Positions 8,595 to 17,285 of a DNA stretch of 64,000 nucleotides are shown here, in pieces. The translations under genes and the position numbers were made by a program. Position 1 is the stretch's first letter; the number at the start of each line of letters is the position of its first letter. Under the pieces are notes generated by a model. The model was not told where the DNA came from, searched no databases, and worked only from the letters and a program-made list of their open reading frames with translations. This stretch comes from Pseudomonas sp. B20(2017) (GTDB taxonomy: Bacteria; Pseudomonadota; Gammaproteobacteria; Pseudomonadales; Pseudomonadaceae): NCBI RefSeq assembly GCF_002113125.1, contig NZ_NEJP01000001.1, positions 372,001 to 436,000 of the forward strand, given 5' to 3'.

Positions 8595-9065
8595 TCCCCC
8601 TCCAAGCAAGTTTCCTGCGAGCTCTGATTTGGCACGCACGAAAAACGCAGCGCGGGATGAACCGGCTGCGCGAATAATCTTGTCATCGGCTCGCCGGCAA
8701 GAACCCAACCGCAGGTTCCGCATTGAAGCCGACACTGTCCCTTGTTTCGGGCAACTGTCTATTGATCTTGGGCCTCTGGCAAAAGTTCCAAATATTTATA
8801 GACGTGTCGCACCGACCTTGGGCAACCGTGAGCGGAAAAAGCCTGTTTCATCGTCGATACAGTCGCTTTTCCCCAAAACTGCTGAAAAAACTGACGACAA
8901 AGCGTCGGGATTTTTCCGTCACGGTAGTTTCACAATGCCATATCGGCCCGGCTATTGTGCCGCTCCACCCCTCTATATACTAGTGGGCTGTGTGGCTGCC
9001 TCGACTCGCCCCTGCGCCTGTCCTGCGCCAACCCCGACCCGGGTCGCTTTGAGCGGAATCCTGAA
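8595..9065. other. Divergent algU/nadB intergenic region
   Basis: About 470 bases remain between the algU promoter and nadB. A TATATACT-like box near 8972 could be a nadB -10 element, but I see no good -35 match. No small gene, terminator or known RNA motif is apparent. Confidence 0.4.
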
Positions 9066-10682
9066 ATGAGCCAACAGTTTCAACACGATGTTCTGGTGAT
9101 TGGCAGCGGCGCTGCCGGTTTGAGTCTCGCGCTGACCCTGCCCGGTCACCTGCGCATCGCCGTACTGAGCAAAGGCGACCTCGCCAACGGCTCGACCTAT
9201 TGGGCACAAGGTGGCGTCGCGGCAGTACTGGACGACACCGACACCGTCGAGTCCCATGTCGATGACACCCTGAATGCCGGCGGCGGCCTGTGCCATGAAG
9301 ACGCGGTGCGTTTCACCGTGGAGCACAGCAAAGAAGCGATCCGGTGGCTGATCGACCAGGGCGTGCCCTTCACCCGCGATGAACAATCCGGTACTGAAGA
9401 CGGGGGGTTCGAATTCCACCTGACCCGCGAAGGCGGACACAGCCATCGACGGATCATCCATGCAGCCGATGCCACTGGCGCCGCGATCTTCACAACCCTG
9501 CTGGCCCAGGCCAAAGAACGCCCGAACATCGAATTGCTCGAACAACGGGTAGCGGTCGATCTGATCACCGAACGTCGACTGGGGCTGGAAGGCGAACGCT
9601 GCCTCGGCGCCTACGTGCTCAACCGCAAAACCGGAGAAGTCGATACCTTCGGTGCACGCTTCGTGATCCTGGCGTCCGGCGGCGCTGCCAAAGTCTATCT
9701 ATATACAAGCAACCCTGACGGTGCCTGCGGTGATGGCATCGCCATGGCGTGGCGTTCGGGTTGCCGGGTGGCAAACCTGGAGTTCAACCAGTTCCACCCC
9801 ACTTGCCTCTATCACCCGCAAGCCAAGAGTTTCCTGGTAACCGAAGCCCTGCGCGGCGAAGGCGCCCATTTGAAGCTGCCGAACGGCGAACGCTTCATGC
9901 AACGTTTCGACTCACGCGCAGAACTGGCACCACGGGACATCGTCGCCCGCGCCATCGACCATGAAATGAAGCGCCTGGGTGTCGATTGCGTCTACCTCGA
10001 CATCAGCCACAAGCCCGAAGCCTTCATCAAATCGCACTTCCCGACGGTCTACGAGCGCTGCCTCGGATTCGGCATCGATATCACCAAGCAACCGATTCCG
10101 GTCGTACCGGCGGCGCACTACACCTGCGGCGGCGTGATGGTCGATCAACAGGGCCGCACCGATGTGCCCGGTCTCTACGCCATCGGCGAAACCAGCTTCA
10201 CCGGACTGCACGGCGCCAACCGTATGGCCAGCAACTCCCTGCTTGAATGCTTCGTCTACGCCCGTTCGGCAGCGGCGGACATTCTTGAGCAACTGCCCGA
10301 CGTCGCGATCCCGCGCGCCCTGCCCGCCTGGGACGCCAGCCAGGTGACCGACTCCGATGAAGACGTGATCATCGCCCACAACTGGGACGAATTGCGGCGG
10401 TTCATGTGGGACTACGTCGGCATCGTGCGCACCAACAAGCGCCTGCAACGGGCACAACATCGCGTGCGTCTGCTGCTGGACGAAATCGACGAGTTCTACA
10501 GTAACTACAAAGTCAGCCGTGACCTGATCGAGCTGCGCAACCTGGCACAAGTGGCGGAACTGATGATCCGCTCAGCCATGGAGCGCAAGGAAAGCCGGGG
10601 CCTGCATTACACCCTCGACTACCCGGACCTGCTGCCCGAAGCACTCGACACTATTCTGGTGCCGCCCACCTACGTCGGCTGA
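9066..10682 (+). CDS. nadB: L-aspartate oxidase
   Basis: NadB oxidises L-aspartate to iminoaspartate with FAD, the first step of de novo NAD synthesis. The 538-aa protein begins [18 protein letters not shown], giving the FAD-binding GxGxxG motif near residue 15. It has the succinate-dehydrogenase-like HPTCLYHP and REG-H active-site segments and the late [16 protein letters not shown] motif. I chose ATG 9066 because upstream in-frame sequence is not protein-like. The nadB/algU divergence is standard in Pseudomonas. Its 3' end overlaps the convergent ygfX gene by 32 bases. Confidence 0.97.
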   Translation: MSQQFQHDVLVIGSGAAGLSLALTLPGHLRIAVLSKGDLANGSTYWAQGGVAAVLDDTDTVESHVDDTLNAGGGLCHEDAVRFTVEHSKEAIRWLIDQGVPFTRDEQSGTEDGGFEFHLTREGGHSHRRIIHAADATGAAIFTTLLAQAKERPNIELLEQRVAVDLITERRLGLEGERCLGAYVLNRKTGEVDTFGARFVILASGGAAKVYLYTSNPDGACGDGIAMAWRSGCRVANLEFNQFHPTCLYHPQAKSFLVTEALRGEGAHLKLPNGERFMQRFDSRAELAPRDIVARAIDHEMKRLGVDCVYLDISHKPEAFIKSHFPTVYERCLGFGIDITKQPIPVVPAAHYTCGGVMVDQQGRTDVPGLYAIGETSFTGLHGANRMASNSLLECFVYARSAAADILEQLPDVAIPRALPAWDASQVTDSDEDVIIAHNWDELRRFMWDYVGIVRTNKRLQRAQHRVRLLLDEIDEFYSNYKVSRDLIELRNLAQVAELMIRSAMERKESRGLHYTLDYPDLLPEALDTILVPPTYVG

Positions 10683-11103
10683 ACTTGAGCCGTACCCGCA
10701 GGCGTCGGTGCAAATCCGTCGCCTGCGCATCCCGAGGCACACAGATCGACCTGACCCGCCGCTCACCACGCAACCGAAAGCGCAGCACCACGATCAGCGG
10801 CAGCGCCAGACTGTCCGGGCGCAATTGCACCGTTTGCCAGCCATGGGCCCGGTTCCACACCTGCCAACCATCGGCGTCTCGCCGAAATCCGCTAAAAGAC
10901 GTGGGATGAGTCAACAGAATCTGCCGCGGCAACACCCAGGCAGCATGGCCGAGACACGCGAAAGCCCCGAGCAAACCTGCCCAGAATGGAATCGATAACA
11001 GAAACAGAGAACCCAGCGCGAATGCCTGGGCCAGAAGATAAGCCGCCAGCAACTGCCGTGAGGCATGCCAGCGGCATTCGAACGTATTACTTGGGCTGGA
11101 CAC
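10651..11103 (-). CDS. YgfX/CptA-like membrane protein
   Basis: A 150-aa protein with two closely spaced N-terminal membrane helices (about residues 17-37 and 40-58) and a cytoplasmic rest. This layout matches the YgfX family, which is encoded next to sdhE. YgfX was described in E. coli as a toxin acting on cytoskeletal proteins, but its role as partner of SdhE is debated. It overlaps sdhE by 17 bases, which indicates translational coupling, and overlaps nadB tail to tail. Confidence 0.75.
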   Translation of the reverse strand: MSSPSNTFECRWHASRQLLAAYLLAQAFALGSLFLLSIPFWAGLLGAFACLGHAAWVLPRQILLTHPTSFSGFRRDADGWQVWNRAHGWQTVQLRPDSLALPLIVVLRFRLRGERRVRSICVPRDAQATDLHRRLRVRLKFSRRRWAAPE

Positions 11104-11341
11104 GATCCAGAATCATGCGAACCATGCGTTGCAGCTCGGGATCTTCCGATTCGCTGCGCTCCATGAACCAGCCGAACATGTCCTGATCTTCACACTCCAG
11201 CAGGCGGACATACAGCGCGCGATCCACCTCGTTCAGATTCGAATAGACCTCTTTCACGAACGGCACCAGCAACACGTCGAGTTCCAGCATGCCGCGACGG
11301 CTGTGCCAAAAGAGGCGATTCAGTTCAACTTGTTCGACCAT
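11087..11341 (-). CDS. sdhE: FAD assembly factor SdhE
   Basis: An 84-aa protein of the SdhE/YgfY family with the diagnostic RRGMLELD segment (residues 15-22), equivalent to the RGxxE motif needed for covalent flavinylation of SdhA. It was earlier named CptB as a putative antitoxin to YgfX. It is the first gene of the two-gene sdhE-ygfX unit, divergent from ygfZ. AGGAGG just before the start supports the ATG at 11341. Confidence 0.93.
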   Translation of the reverse strand: MVEQVELNRLFWHSRRGMLELDVLLVPFVKEVYSNLNEVDRALYVRLLECEDQDMFGWFMERSESEDPELQRMVRMILDRVQPK

Positions 11342-11490
11342 GGAGCCCTCCTCAAATAGGCCGCAAGTATACAGGCCCGAAGCGGGCCGAACAGTCGGCT
11401 TTGGTCGGGCACCACCGATCCTTTATCAACTACCCATTTCAACACCGCCCCCTTATGATGTGCCCCAGTCTATTTACCCAGCGATGACCC

Positions 11491-12432
11491 ATGGCCGATT
11501 CTGCTTTTTTCTGCACCCTGTCTCATGAAGGCGTTCTCGCGGTTCGCGGCGCGGATGCCGGCAAATTCCTGCAAGGCCAGCTGACCTGCAACATCAATTA
11601 CCTGAGTGAAACCCAGGCCAGCCTTGGTGCCCGTTGCACGCAGAAAGGCCGGATGCAGTCGAGTTTCCGCATCGTGCTGGAAGGCGACGGCGTACTGCTG
11701 GCGATGGCCGGCGAGCTGCTGGAGCCGCAACTGGCGGATCTGAAAAAGTACGCAGTGTTCTCCAAATCGAAACTGACCGATGAAAGCGCCTCCTGGGTGC
11801 GCTTCGGTCTGGATCATGGCGATGCCGCCCTGAGCAGCCTGGGTCTGGAACTGCCGGCGGATACCGACAGCGTGGCTCGCCACGAAGGGCTGATCGCGAT
11901 TCGCGTCTCCCCGAACCGGGCCGAACTCTGGGTGCCAGCCGATCAGGCCTACACCGTCAAAGGCAAGCTGTCCGCGCAATTGACCGAAACCGAACTCAAT
12001 CAGTGGCTGCTGGGCCAGATCCGCGCCGGCATCGGTCAGGTCATGCCGAGCACCCGCGAGCTGTTTATCCCGCAGATGCTCAACCTGCAGGCCGTCGGCG
12101 GCGTGAGCTTCAAGAAAGGCTGCTACACCGGCCAGGAAATCGTCGCGCGCATGCAGTACCTGGGCAAACTCAAGCGTCGCCTGTACCGCGTGCAACTGGA
12201 CGCCAGTGAATTGCCGGAGCCGGGCACCCCGCTGTTCGCCCCGAGCCACGGCAGCTCCATCGGCGAAGTGGTGCTGGCCGCCCGTACCGAAAAGAATATT
12301 GAACTGCTGGCGGTGTTGCAGGCCGAAGCTGCCGACGCAGGCGATTTGCATCTGGGCACGGCCGAAGGTCCGGCGCTGCACTTGCTCGACCTGCCTTACG
12401 AACTGGATCGCGACCGCGAAATCCAGCGTTGA
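11491..12432 (+). CDS. ygfZ: tRNA-modifying/folate-binding protein YgfZ
   Basis: A 313-aa GcvT-like protein with the YgfZ signature KGCYTGQE at residues 209-216; Cys211 is the essential cysteine. YgfZ supports maturation or repair of certain Fe-S enzymes, including the tRNA methylthiotransferase MiaB, in a folate-dependent way. The N-terminal aminomethyltransferase-like fold spans most of the protein, with a small C-terminal barrel after about residue 235. Its position next to sdhE is typical. Confidence 0.93.
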   Translation: MADSAFFCTLSHEGVLAVRGADAGKFLQGQLTCNINYLSETQASLGARCTQKGRMQSSFRIVLEGDGVLLAMAGELLEPQLADLKKYAVFSKSKLTDESASWVRFGLDHGDAALSSLGLELPADTDSVARHEGLIAIRVSPNRAELWVPADQAYTVKGKLSAQLTETELNQWLLGQIRAGIGQVMPSTRELFIPQMLNLQAVGGVSFKKGCYTGQEIVARMQYLGKLKRRLYRVQLDASELPEPGTPLFAPSHGSSIGEVVLAARTEKNIELLAVLQAEAADAGDLHLGTAEGPALHLLDLPYELDRDREIQR

Positions 12433-12467
12433 TCGCAGCATTTGTTGCAACACCCTAGAGAAACGAC

Positions 12468-13289
12468 ATGAGTGAGCTGGCGGATAAGGTCCAACAGGAT
12501 TTGGTTGAGGCCATCGATAACGATGACCTGGTTCTGCCAACGTTACCGGAAGTGGCCCTGCAGATTCGCAAGGCCGCTGAAGATCCGGACATCAGCGTCA
12601 GCGACCTGAGCAAAGTGATCGGCCGCGACACGGCGCTGTCGGCGCGCCTGATCAAAGTGGTCAACAGTCCGCTGCTGCGCGCCACTCAGGAAGTCACCGA
12701 CCTGCACACCGCCATCACCCGGCTCGGCGTCAACTACAGCAGCAACCTGGCGATCGGGCTGGTGATGGAGCAGATCTTCCACGCCCGCTCCGACGTGGTC
12801 GAACAGAAGATGCGCGAAGTCTGGCGCAAGAGCCTGGAAATCGCCGGTGTCAGTTACGCCCTGTGCCGCCGCTATACCCAGCTCAAGCCCGATCAGGCCG
12901 CGCTCGGAGGACTGGTTCATCAGATCGGCGTGCTGCCGATCCTGACCTATGCCGAAGACCACTACGAATTGCTGTCCGATCCGGTCAGCCTCAATCATGT
13001 GATCGATCAGATCCATCCGCTGCTCGGCGACAAGCTGCTGCGGGTCTGGGAGTTTCCCGAGCGCTTGGTGGAGCTGCCGGGGTTGTATCAAGACCTCAAA
13101 CGCGAATCGCAGCAGATCGATTACGTCGACATCGTGCAAGTGGCCAGTCTGTATTGCCACAAGGACACCGATCACCCGATAGCCCGCATCGATCCGTTCA
13201 GCGTGCCGGCATTCCGCAAGCTTGGCATCGACCCGGAAAACAAGGCGCTGTGTGCAGATCTGGAAGAATCGCGGTCGATGTTCTACTGA
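12468..13289 (+). CDS. HDOD domain protein
   Basis: A 273-aa protein consisting of one HDOD domain (about residues 15-215), an HD-related output domain lacking catalytic metal ligands. Visible family segments are LPTLPEVALQIRKAAEDP, LSARLIKVVNSP and GVNYSSNLAIGLVMEQIF. Such proteins act in signalling, for example around c-di-GMP or two-component outputs, but no specific role can be assigned. It follows ygfZ by 35 bases on the same strand. Its stop codon directly abuts the stop of the convergent sensor kinase gene. Confidence 0.88.
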   Translation: MSELADKVQQDLVEAIDNDDLVLPTLPEVALQIRKAAEDPDISVSDLSKVIGRDTALSARLIKVVNSPLLRATQEVTDLHTAITRLGVNYSSNLAIGLVMEQIFHARSDVVEQKMREVWRKSLEIAGVSYALCRRYTQLKPDQAALGGLVHQIGVLPILTYAEDHYELLSDPVSLNHVIDQIHPLLGDKLLRVWEFPERLVELPGLYQDLKRESQQIDYVDIVQVASLYCHKDTDHPIARIDPFSVPAFRKLGIDPENKALCADLEESRSMFY

Positions 13290-14675
13290 TCAACCGGCGA
13301 CAAAACTCACCCGCACTTTCAAACCCGCCTGCTCGCCATCGTGCAGACTGATCTGCGCCAGATGCGCGCGGCAGATTTCCCCGACGATCGCCAGCCCGAG
13401 CCCGGAACCGGCCACCTGCTGGTTGCGCCGGTAAAAGCGTTCGAACACCCGATCCCGCTCCTCCAGCGGAATGCCCGGCCCATCGTCTTCAACCTCCAGC
13501 ACCGCCGGCGCCGTGACCCGCAGGATCACGTTGCCGCCCGGCGGCGTGTGCGCCAGCGCGTTATCCACCAGATTGCTCAGCAACTCGTTGAGCAACGTCG
13601 GCTCGCCACGCAGCCAGACCGGCTCGTCCGCCTCCAGCGCCAGCGCGACACCCCGCGCGTGGGCCAGCGGCGCCATGGCCATGCCCAGTTCCCGCGCCAA
13701 CTGACTCAGATCGAGCAACTGCGCACCGCCCTCGGCAATCGCCCGGGCGCCGTTTTCCACCCGGGCCAGCGACAACAACTGGTTGGCCAGATGGGTCAGG
13801 CGATCCGTGCTTTGCGCCGAAGATTCCAACGTGTCGCGCCAGGTCTGCGGCTCGTTCGAGCGCAAGCCCAGTTCAAGCCGCGCCTTGAGCGCCGCCAGTG
13901 GCGTGCGCAATTCGTGGGCCGCATCGGCGATGAATTGCGCCTGCCGCTCGAACTGCCCGCGCAGGCGCTCGGTAAAGTGATTGAGCGCCCGCACCAGCGG
14001 CCACAATTCGTGCTGCACTTCCACCAATGGCAAGGGCCGCAGATCATCGGGCTGACGCTCTTCCACTGCCGTGCGCAAACGCTCGATCGGCCGCAGCGCA
14101 GCACTCACCGCAAACCACACCAGCAACAACGCGCCAATCGCCAGCATCCCGAGCCGCAGCAGCGTATCGGCCGCCAGACTGCGGGCCATGCTGACGCGCG
14201 CCTCGTCGGTTTCGGCAACGCGAATCTCCGCCATGCCGTTCATGTTCGGTTCGCTCACTGCCTTGAGCAAACTCACCACGCGCACGTTCTGCCCCTGATA
14301 TTTCGCGTCGTAAAAGCGCGCCAAGGCGGGATAGCTGTCGGTTCTCGGTGTGCCCGGCGGCGGGCCCGGCAGGTTTTCGTAGCCGGAAATCAACTTCTGG
14401 TTGATGTCGTTGACCTGGTAATAAATGCGCCCCGCACTGTCGTAGGCAAAGGTATCGAGCGCCACGTAAGGCACGTCGGCACTGAGACTGCCATCGCGCT
14501 GGGACAGACCGGCGGCGATGGTTCGTGCTGACGCGAGAAGTGTGCGGTCGTAGGCGGTGTCGGCGGCTTCGCGACCGTTCCAGTACGCGCTCAATCCGCT
14601 GGCGAGCATCAACACCACCAGCAGCAGCGCGAGGTTCCACACCAACCGCCAGCGCAGGCTGCTGGGCTTATGCAT
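13290..14675 (-). CDS. tctE: Sensor histidine kinase, TctE-like
   Basis: A 461-aa membrane kinase: first TM about residues 10-30, a periplasmic sensor of about 140 residues, second TM about 170-193, a HAMP-like linker, the H-box DAAHELRTPLAAL with phosphoacceptor His254, then N, G1 and G2 ATP-binding boxes (LVDNALAHTPPGG, EDDGPGIP, GSGLGLAIV). It overlaps the response regulator by 8 bases. The divergent tctCBA genes indicate it senses tricarboxylates such as citrate; that substrate is inferred from context. Confidence 0.88.
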   Translation of the reverse strand: MHKPSSLRWRLVWNLALLLVVLMLASGLSAYWNGREAADTAYDRTLLASARTIAAGLSQRDGSLSADVPYVALDTFAYDSAGRIYYQVNDINQKLISGYENLPGPPPGTPRTDSYPALARFYDAKYQGQNVRVVSLLKAVSEPNMNGMAEIRVAETDEARVSMARSLAADTLLRLGMLAIGALLLVWFAVSAALRPIERLRTAVEERQPDDLRPLPLVEVQHELWPLVRALNHFTERLRGQFERQAQFIADAAHELRTPLAALKARLELGLRSNEPQTWRDTLESSAQSTDRLTHLANQLLSLARVENGARAIAEGGAQLLDLSQLARELGMAMAPLAHARGVALALEADEPVWLRGEPTLLNELLSNLVDNALAHTPPGGNVILRVTAPAVLEVEDDGPGIPLEERDRVFERFYRRNQQVAGSGLGLAIVGEICRAHLAQISLHDGEQAGLKVRVSFVAG

Positions 14676-15339
14676 CGCGGCTTTCCAGCAGATAGCCCAG
14701 ACCGCGAAAGGTCACGATGGCCACTGAATGGCCGTCGAGCTTTTTGCGCAGGCGGTGCACGTAGATTTCGATGGCGTCGGGGCTGGCCTCTTCGTCGAGA
14801 CCGAACACCTGCGCAGCCAGTTGTTCCTTGCTCATCACCCGCCCCGGACGAGCAATCAGCGCTTCGAGCACTGCCTGTTCGCGAGAGGTCAGCGTCAGCA
14901 ATTCTTCGCCGAGGGTGAAGCGCCGGGTATCGAGGTCATAGGCCAGCACGCCGCAACGCTGCTGGCGTTCGCCGCCGAGCACACTACGGCGCAGCAGGGC
15001 TTTGACTCGCGCTTCGAGTTCGGTGAGCTCGAACGGCTTGGCCAGATAATCGTCAGCGCCGAGATTGAGCCCATGGACCCGATCCTTGACGTCGCTGCGG
15101 GCGGTCAGCATCAGCACCGGCAGGTTCTTGCCCCGGGCCCGCAGGCGCGCCAGCACCTCAAAACCGTCCATGCGCGGCAGGCCGACATCAAGGATCGCCA
15201 CCGCGTATTCCTCACTGCCCAGGGCCAGGTCGGCAGCCACGCCATCGTGCAAGACATCCACGGTCAGACCGGTGCTCTTGAGCGCCTGGGCAACGCTTTC
15301 GGCCAGCGGCAAATGGTCTTCGACGAGCAGGACACGCAT
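14668..15339 (-). CDS. tctD: OmpR-family response regulator, TctD-like
   Basis: A 223-aa response regulator: receiver domain with acidic pocket (VEDH, residues 6-9), phosphoacceptor Asp51 (ILDVGLP) and the conserved Lys in the KPFE segment. A winged-helix DNA-binding domain occupies about 125-220 (SREQAVLEALI, VYVHRLRKKL-like end). It is cotranscribed with the kinase gene through an 8-base overlap. Upstream at 15419-15461 lie four phased GAAA repeats that look like a target site for this OmpR-type regulator. Confidence 0.92.
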   Translation of the reverse strand: MRVLLVEDHLPLAESVAQALKSTGLTVDVLHDGVAADLALGSEEYAVAILDVGLPRMDGFEVLARLRARGKNLPVLMLTARSDVKDRVHGLNLGADDYLAKPFELTELEARVKALLRRSVLGGERQQRCGVLAYDLDTRRFTLGEELLTLTSREQAVLEALIARPGRVMSKEQLAAQVFGLDEEASPDAIEIYVHRLRKKLDGHSVAIVTFRGLGYLLESRDA

Positions 15340-15418
15340 GGATCTCTACCTCATTCAGGGATGGCCGACGCCATTCTTTGCGGCGGAGTTTACAGCCGCA
15401 ACCGCCACTGTGAAGCCC

Positions 15419-15461
15419 GAAAACACGCGAAAGAATACTGAAAGGTTAGCGAAAGGTTGGG
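15419..15461. promoter_or_regulatory. Four phased GAAA direct repeats, candidate TctD binding site
   Basis: The units GAAAACACGC (15419), GAAAGAATACT (15429), GAAAGGTTAGC (15440) and GAAAGGTTGGG (15451) follow each other with 10, 11 and 11 base spacing. OmpR-family regulators bind tandem direct repeats one helical turn apart. The site lies 80 bases upstream of tctD and 330 bases upstream of tctC. Confidence 0.55.
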
Positions 15462-15789
15462 CCGTTACAGTCGCTTCACCGAGGGTCCCGACTGCCGACC
15501 TTCGCCGTTTTCTCCGTTGCTGCACCATAGCTTCAAAACGTAGCTCTCGAAAAACGCCACGATGCGTTTTCGCCAATAAGAACAATAACGAGGTACTGCA
15601 TCATGCTGTCCACACAGCTTCAGGTTGACCCGTTTCATTCTTCCTCTCGTATTTCCCTGTTTTCGCTTGTCAGCGCCATCGTCGGCTGCGCGGCGTTCAA
15701 CCCGTCCGGGTCTGAGCCTGTCAGCCTGCACGCGCGAAACTGCCGCACCTGAAATATCCCCAAAAACAACAACTCCCATGGAGACACTC
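15462..15789. other. Long tctC leader region with a possible 49-codon ORF
   Basis: This 328-base stretch separates the repeats from tctC. It contains an open frame at 15603-15752 on the plus strand beginning MLSTQLQVDP, with GAGG nine bases upstream. The frame has no recognisable homology and may be a leader peptide or chance. In P. aeruginosa the porin gene opdH sits near tctCBA; no porin is here. Confidence 0.35.
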
Positions 15790-16767
15790 ATGAACCGATC
15801 CCTGCGCCGTTTCGCCCTCGCCGCCGGTTGCGTATTGTTCGCCGGCCAACTGATGGCCGAACCCAAACGTCCGGAATGCATTGCCCCCGCCTCACCCGGC
15901 GGCGGTTTCGACCTGACCTGCAAACTGGCGCAAAGCGCGCTGGTCAACGAAAAACTGCTGACCAAGCCGATGCGCGTGACCTACATGCCCGGCGGTGTCG
16001 GCGCGGTGGCGTACAACGCCGTCGTGGCGCAGCGTCCGGCTGATGCGGGCACTTTGGTGGCGTGGTCCAGCGGTTCACTGTTGAACCTGGCCCAAGGCAA
16101 GTTCGGTCGGTTCGATGAAACCAACGTGCGCTGGCTGGCGGCGGTCGGCACCAGCTACGGCGCCATCGCGGTGAAAAACGACTCCCCCTACAAAACCCTC
16201 GACGATCTCGTGCAAGCGCTGAAGAAAGATCCGAGCTCCGTGGTCATCGGCTCCGGCGGCACCGTCGGCAGCCAGGACTGGATGCAGACCGCACTGATTG
16301 CAAAAGCCGCCGGGATCAACCCGCGCGACCTGCGTTACGTCGCCCTCGAAGGTGGCGGCGAGATCGCCACCGCCCTGCTCGGCGGCCACATCCAGGTCGG
16401 CAGTACCGACATCTCCGACTCCATGCCGCACATCCAGAGTGGTGACATGCGCCTGCTGGCCGTGTTTGCCGAGAAACGCCTGGACGAGCCGGAAATGAAA
16501 GACATCCCGACCGCCCGCGAGCAAGGCTACGACATCGTCTGGCCGGTGGTGCGCGGTTTCTACCTCGGGCCGAAAGTCAGCGACGAAGACTACGCCTGGT
16601 GGAAAGACTCCTTCGACAAACTGCTGGCCTCCGACGACTTCGCCAAGCTGCGCGATCAGCGTGAGCTGTTCCCTTTCGCCATGACCGGCCCCGAGCTGGA
16701 CACCTACGTCAAGAAACAAGTGGCGGACTACAAGGTGCTGGCCAAAGAGTTCGGCCTGATTCAGTGA
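15790..16767 (+). CDS. tctC: Tricarboxylate-binding periplasmic protein TctC
   Basis: A 325-aa solute-binding protein of the tripartite tricarboxylate transporter (TTT) family with a signal peptide of about 22 residues (ending QLMAEPKRP). The family signature APASPGGGFDLT lies just after it. TctC captures citrate-like substrates in the periplasm for the TctAB membrane pair. GGAG lies ten bases before the ATG at 15790. A Met four codons upstream is less well placed. It is first in tctCBA, probably controlled by the divergent TctDE. Confidence 0.93.
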   Translation: MNRSLRRFALAAGCVLFAGQLMAEPKRPECIAPASPGGGFDLTCKLAQSALVNEKLLTKPMRVTYMPGGVGAVAYNAVVAQRPADAGTLVAWSSGSLLNLAQGKFGRFDETNVRWLAAVGTSYGAIAVKNDSPYKTLDDLVQALKKDPSSVVIGSGGTVGSQDWMQTALIAKAAGINPRDLRYVALEGGGEIATALLGGHIQVGSTDISDSMPHIQSGDMRLLAVFAEKRLDEPEMKDIPTAREQGYDIVWPVVRGFYLGPKVSDEDYAWWKDSFDKLLASDDFAKLRDQRELFPFAMTGPELDTYVKKQVADYKVLAKEFGLIQ

Positions 16768-16825
16768 TCGTCTCTGTCTAGCGCTCACGGCCCTGCCACG
16801 CAGGGTCGTGACCCAGGAGCTCCCC

Positions 16826-17284
16826 ATGCTTATTCAACGCATTTTTGCCTCGGTGCTGTTGCTGGTCTGCGCCAGCCTGGCACTGATGGCCTGGCCGTAT
16901 CAGGCGGCTTTTTCCTACGAACCGGTCGGCCCTCGGGCATTCCCCCTGCTGATGCTGGGCCTGATGGGCCTGGCGCTGCTGTACATGGTGTTTCGCCCGG
17001 CGCCCATCAAACACAGTGAGGACGAACCGCCGCTGGATCGCGAAACCCTGACCAAGATCTCGATCTGCGTCGCCCTGCTGCTGGTGTTCGCCGGCTTGTT
17101 CGAACCGCTGGGCTTCATCCTCAGCAGCATTCTGATCGGCATCCCGATGGCGCGCCTGTATGGCGGGCGCTGGGTGCCCAGCATCATTGTCACGACGCTG
17201 ATGGCGATCGGTTTGTACGTGCTGTTCGACCGCGTGATGGACGTACCGCTGCCCCTCGGCCTGCTCGACGTTCTGGAGAACTGA
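16826..17284 (+). CDS. tctB: Tripartite tricarboxylate transporter small subunit TctB
   Basis: A 152-aa membrane protein with about four hydrophobic segments, including an N-terminal one (IFASVLLLVCASLALMA) and a last one after residue 100. This matches TctB, the small, poorly conserved TTT membrane subunit. ATG 16826 is preceded by AGGAG. It ends one base before tctA starts, so the genes are translationally coupled. Confidence 0.9.
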   Translation: MLIQRIFASVLLLVCASLALMAWPYQAAFSYEPVGPRAFPLLMLGLMGLALLYMVFRPAPIKHSEDEPPLDRETLTKISICVALLLVFAGLFEPLGFILSSILIGIPMARLYGGRWVPSIIVTTLMAIGLYVLFDRVMDVPLPLGLLDVLEN

Positions 17285-17285
17285 T

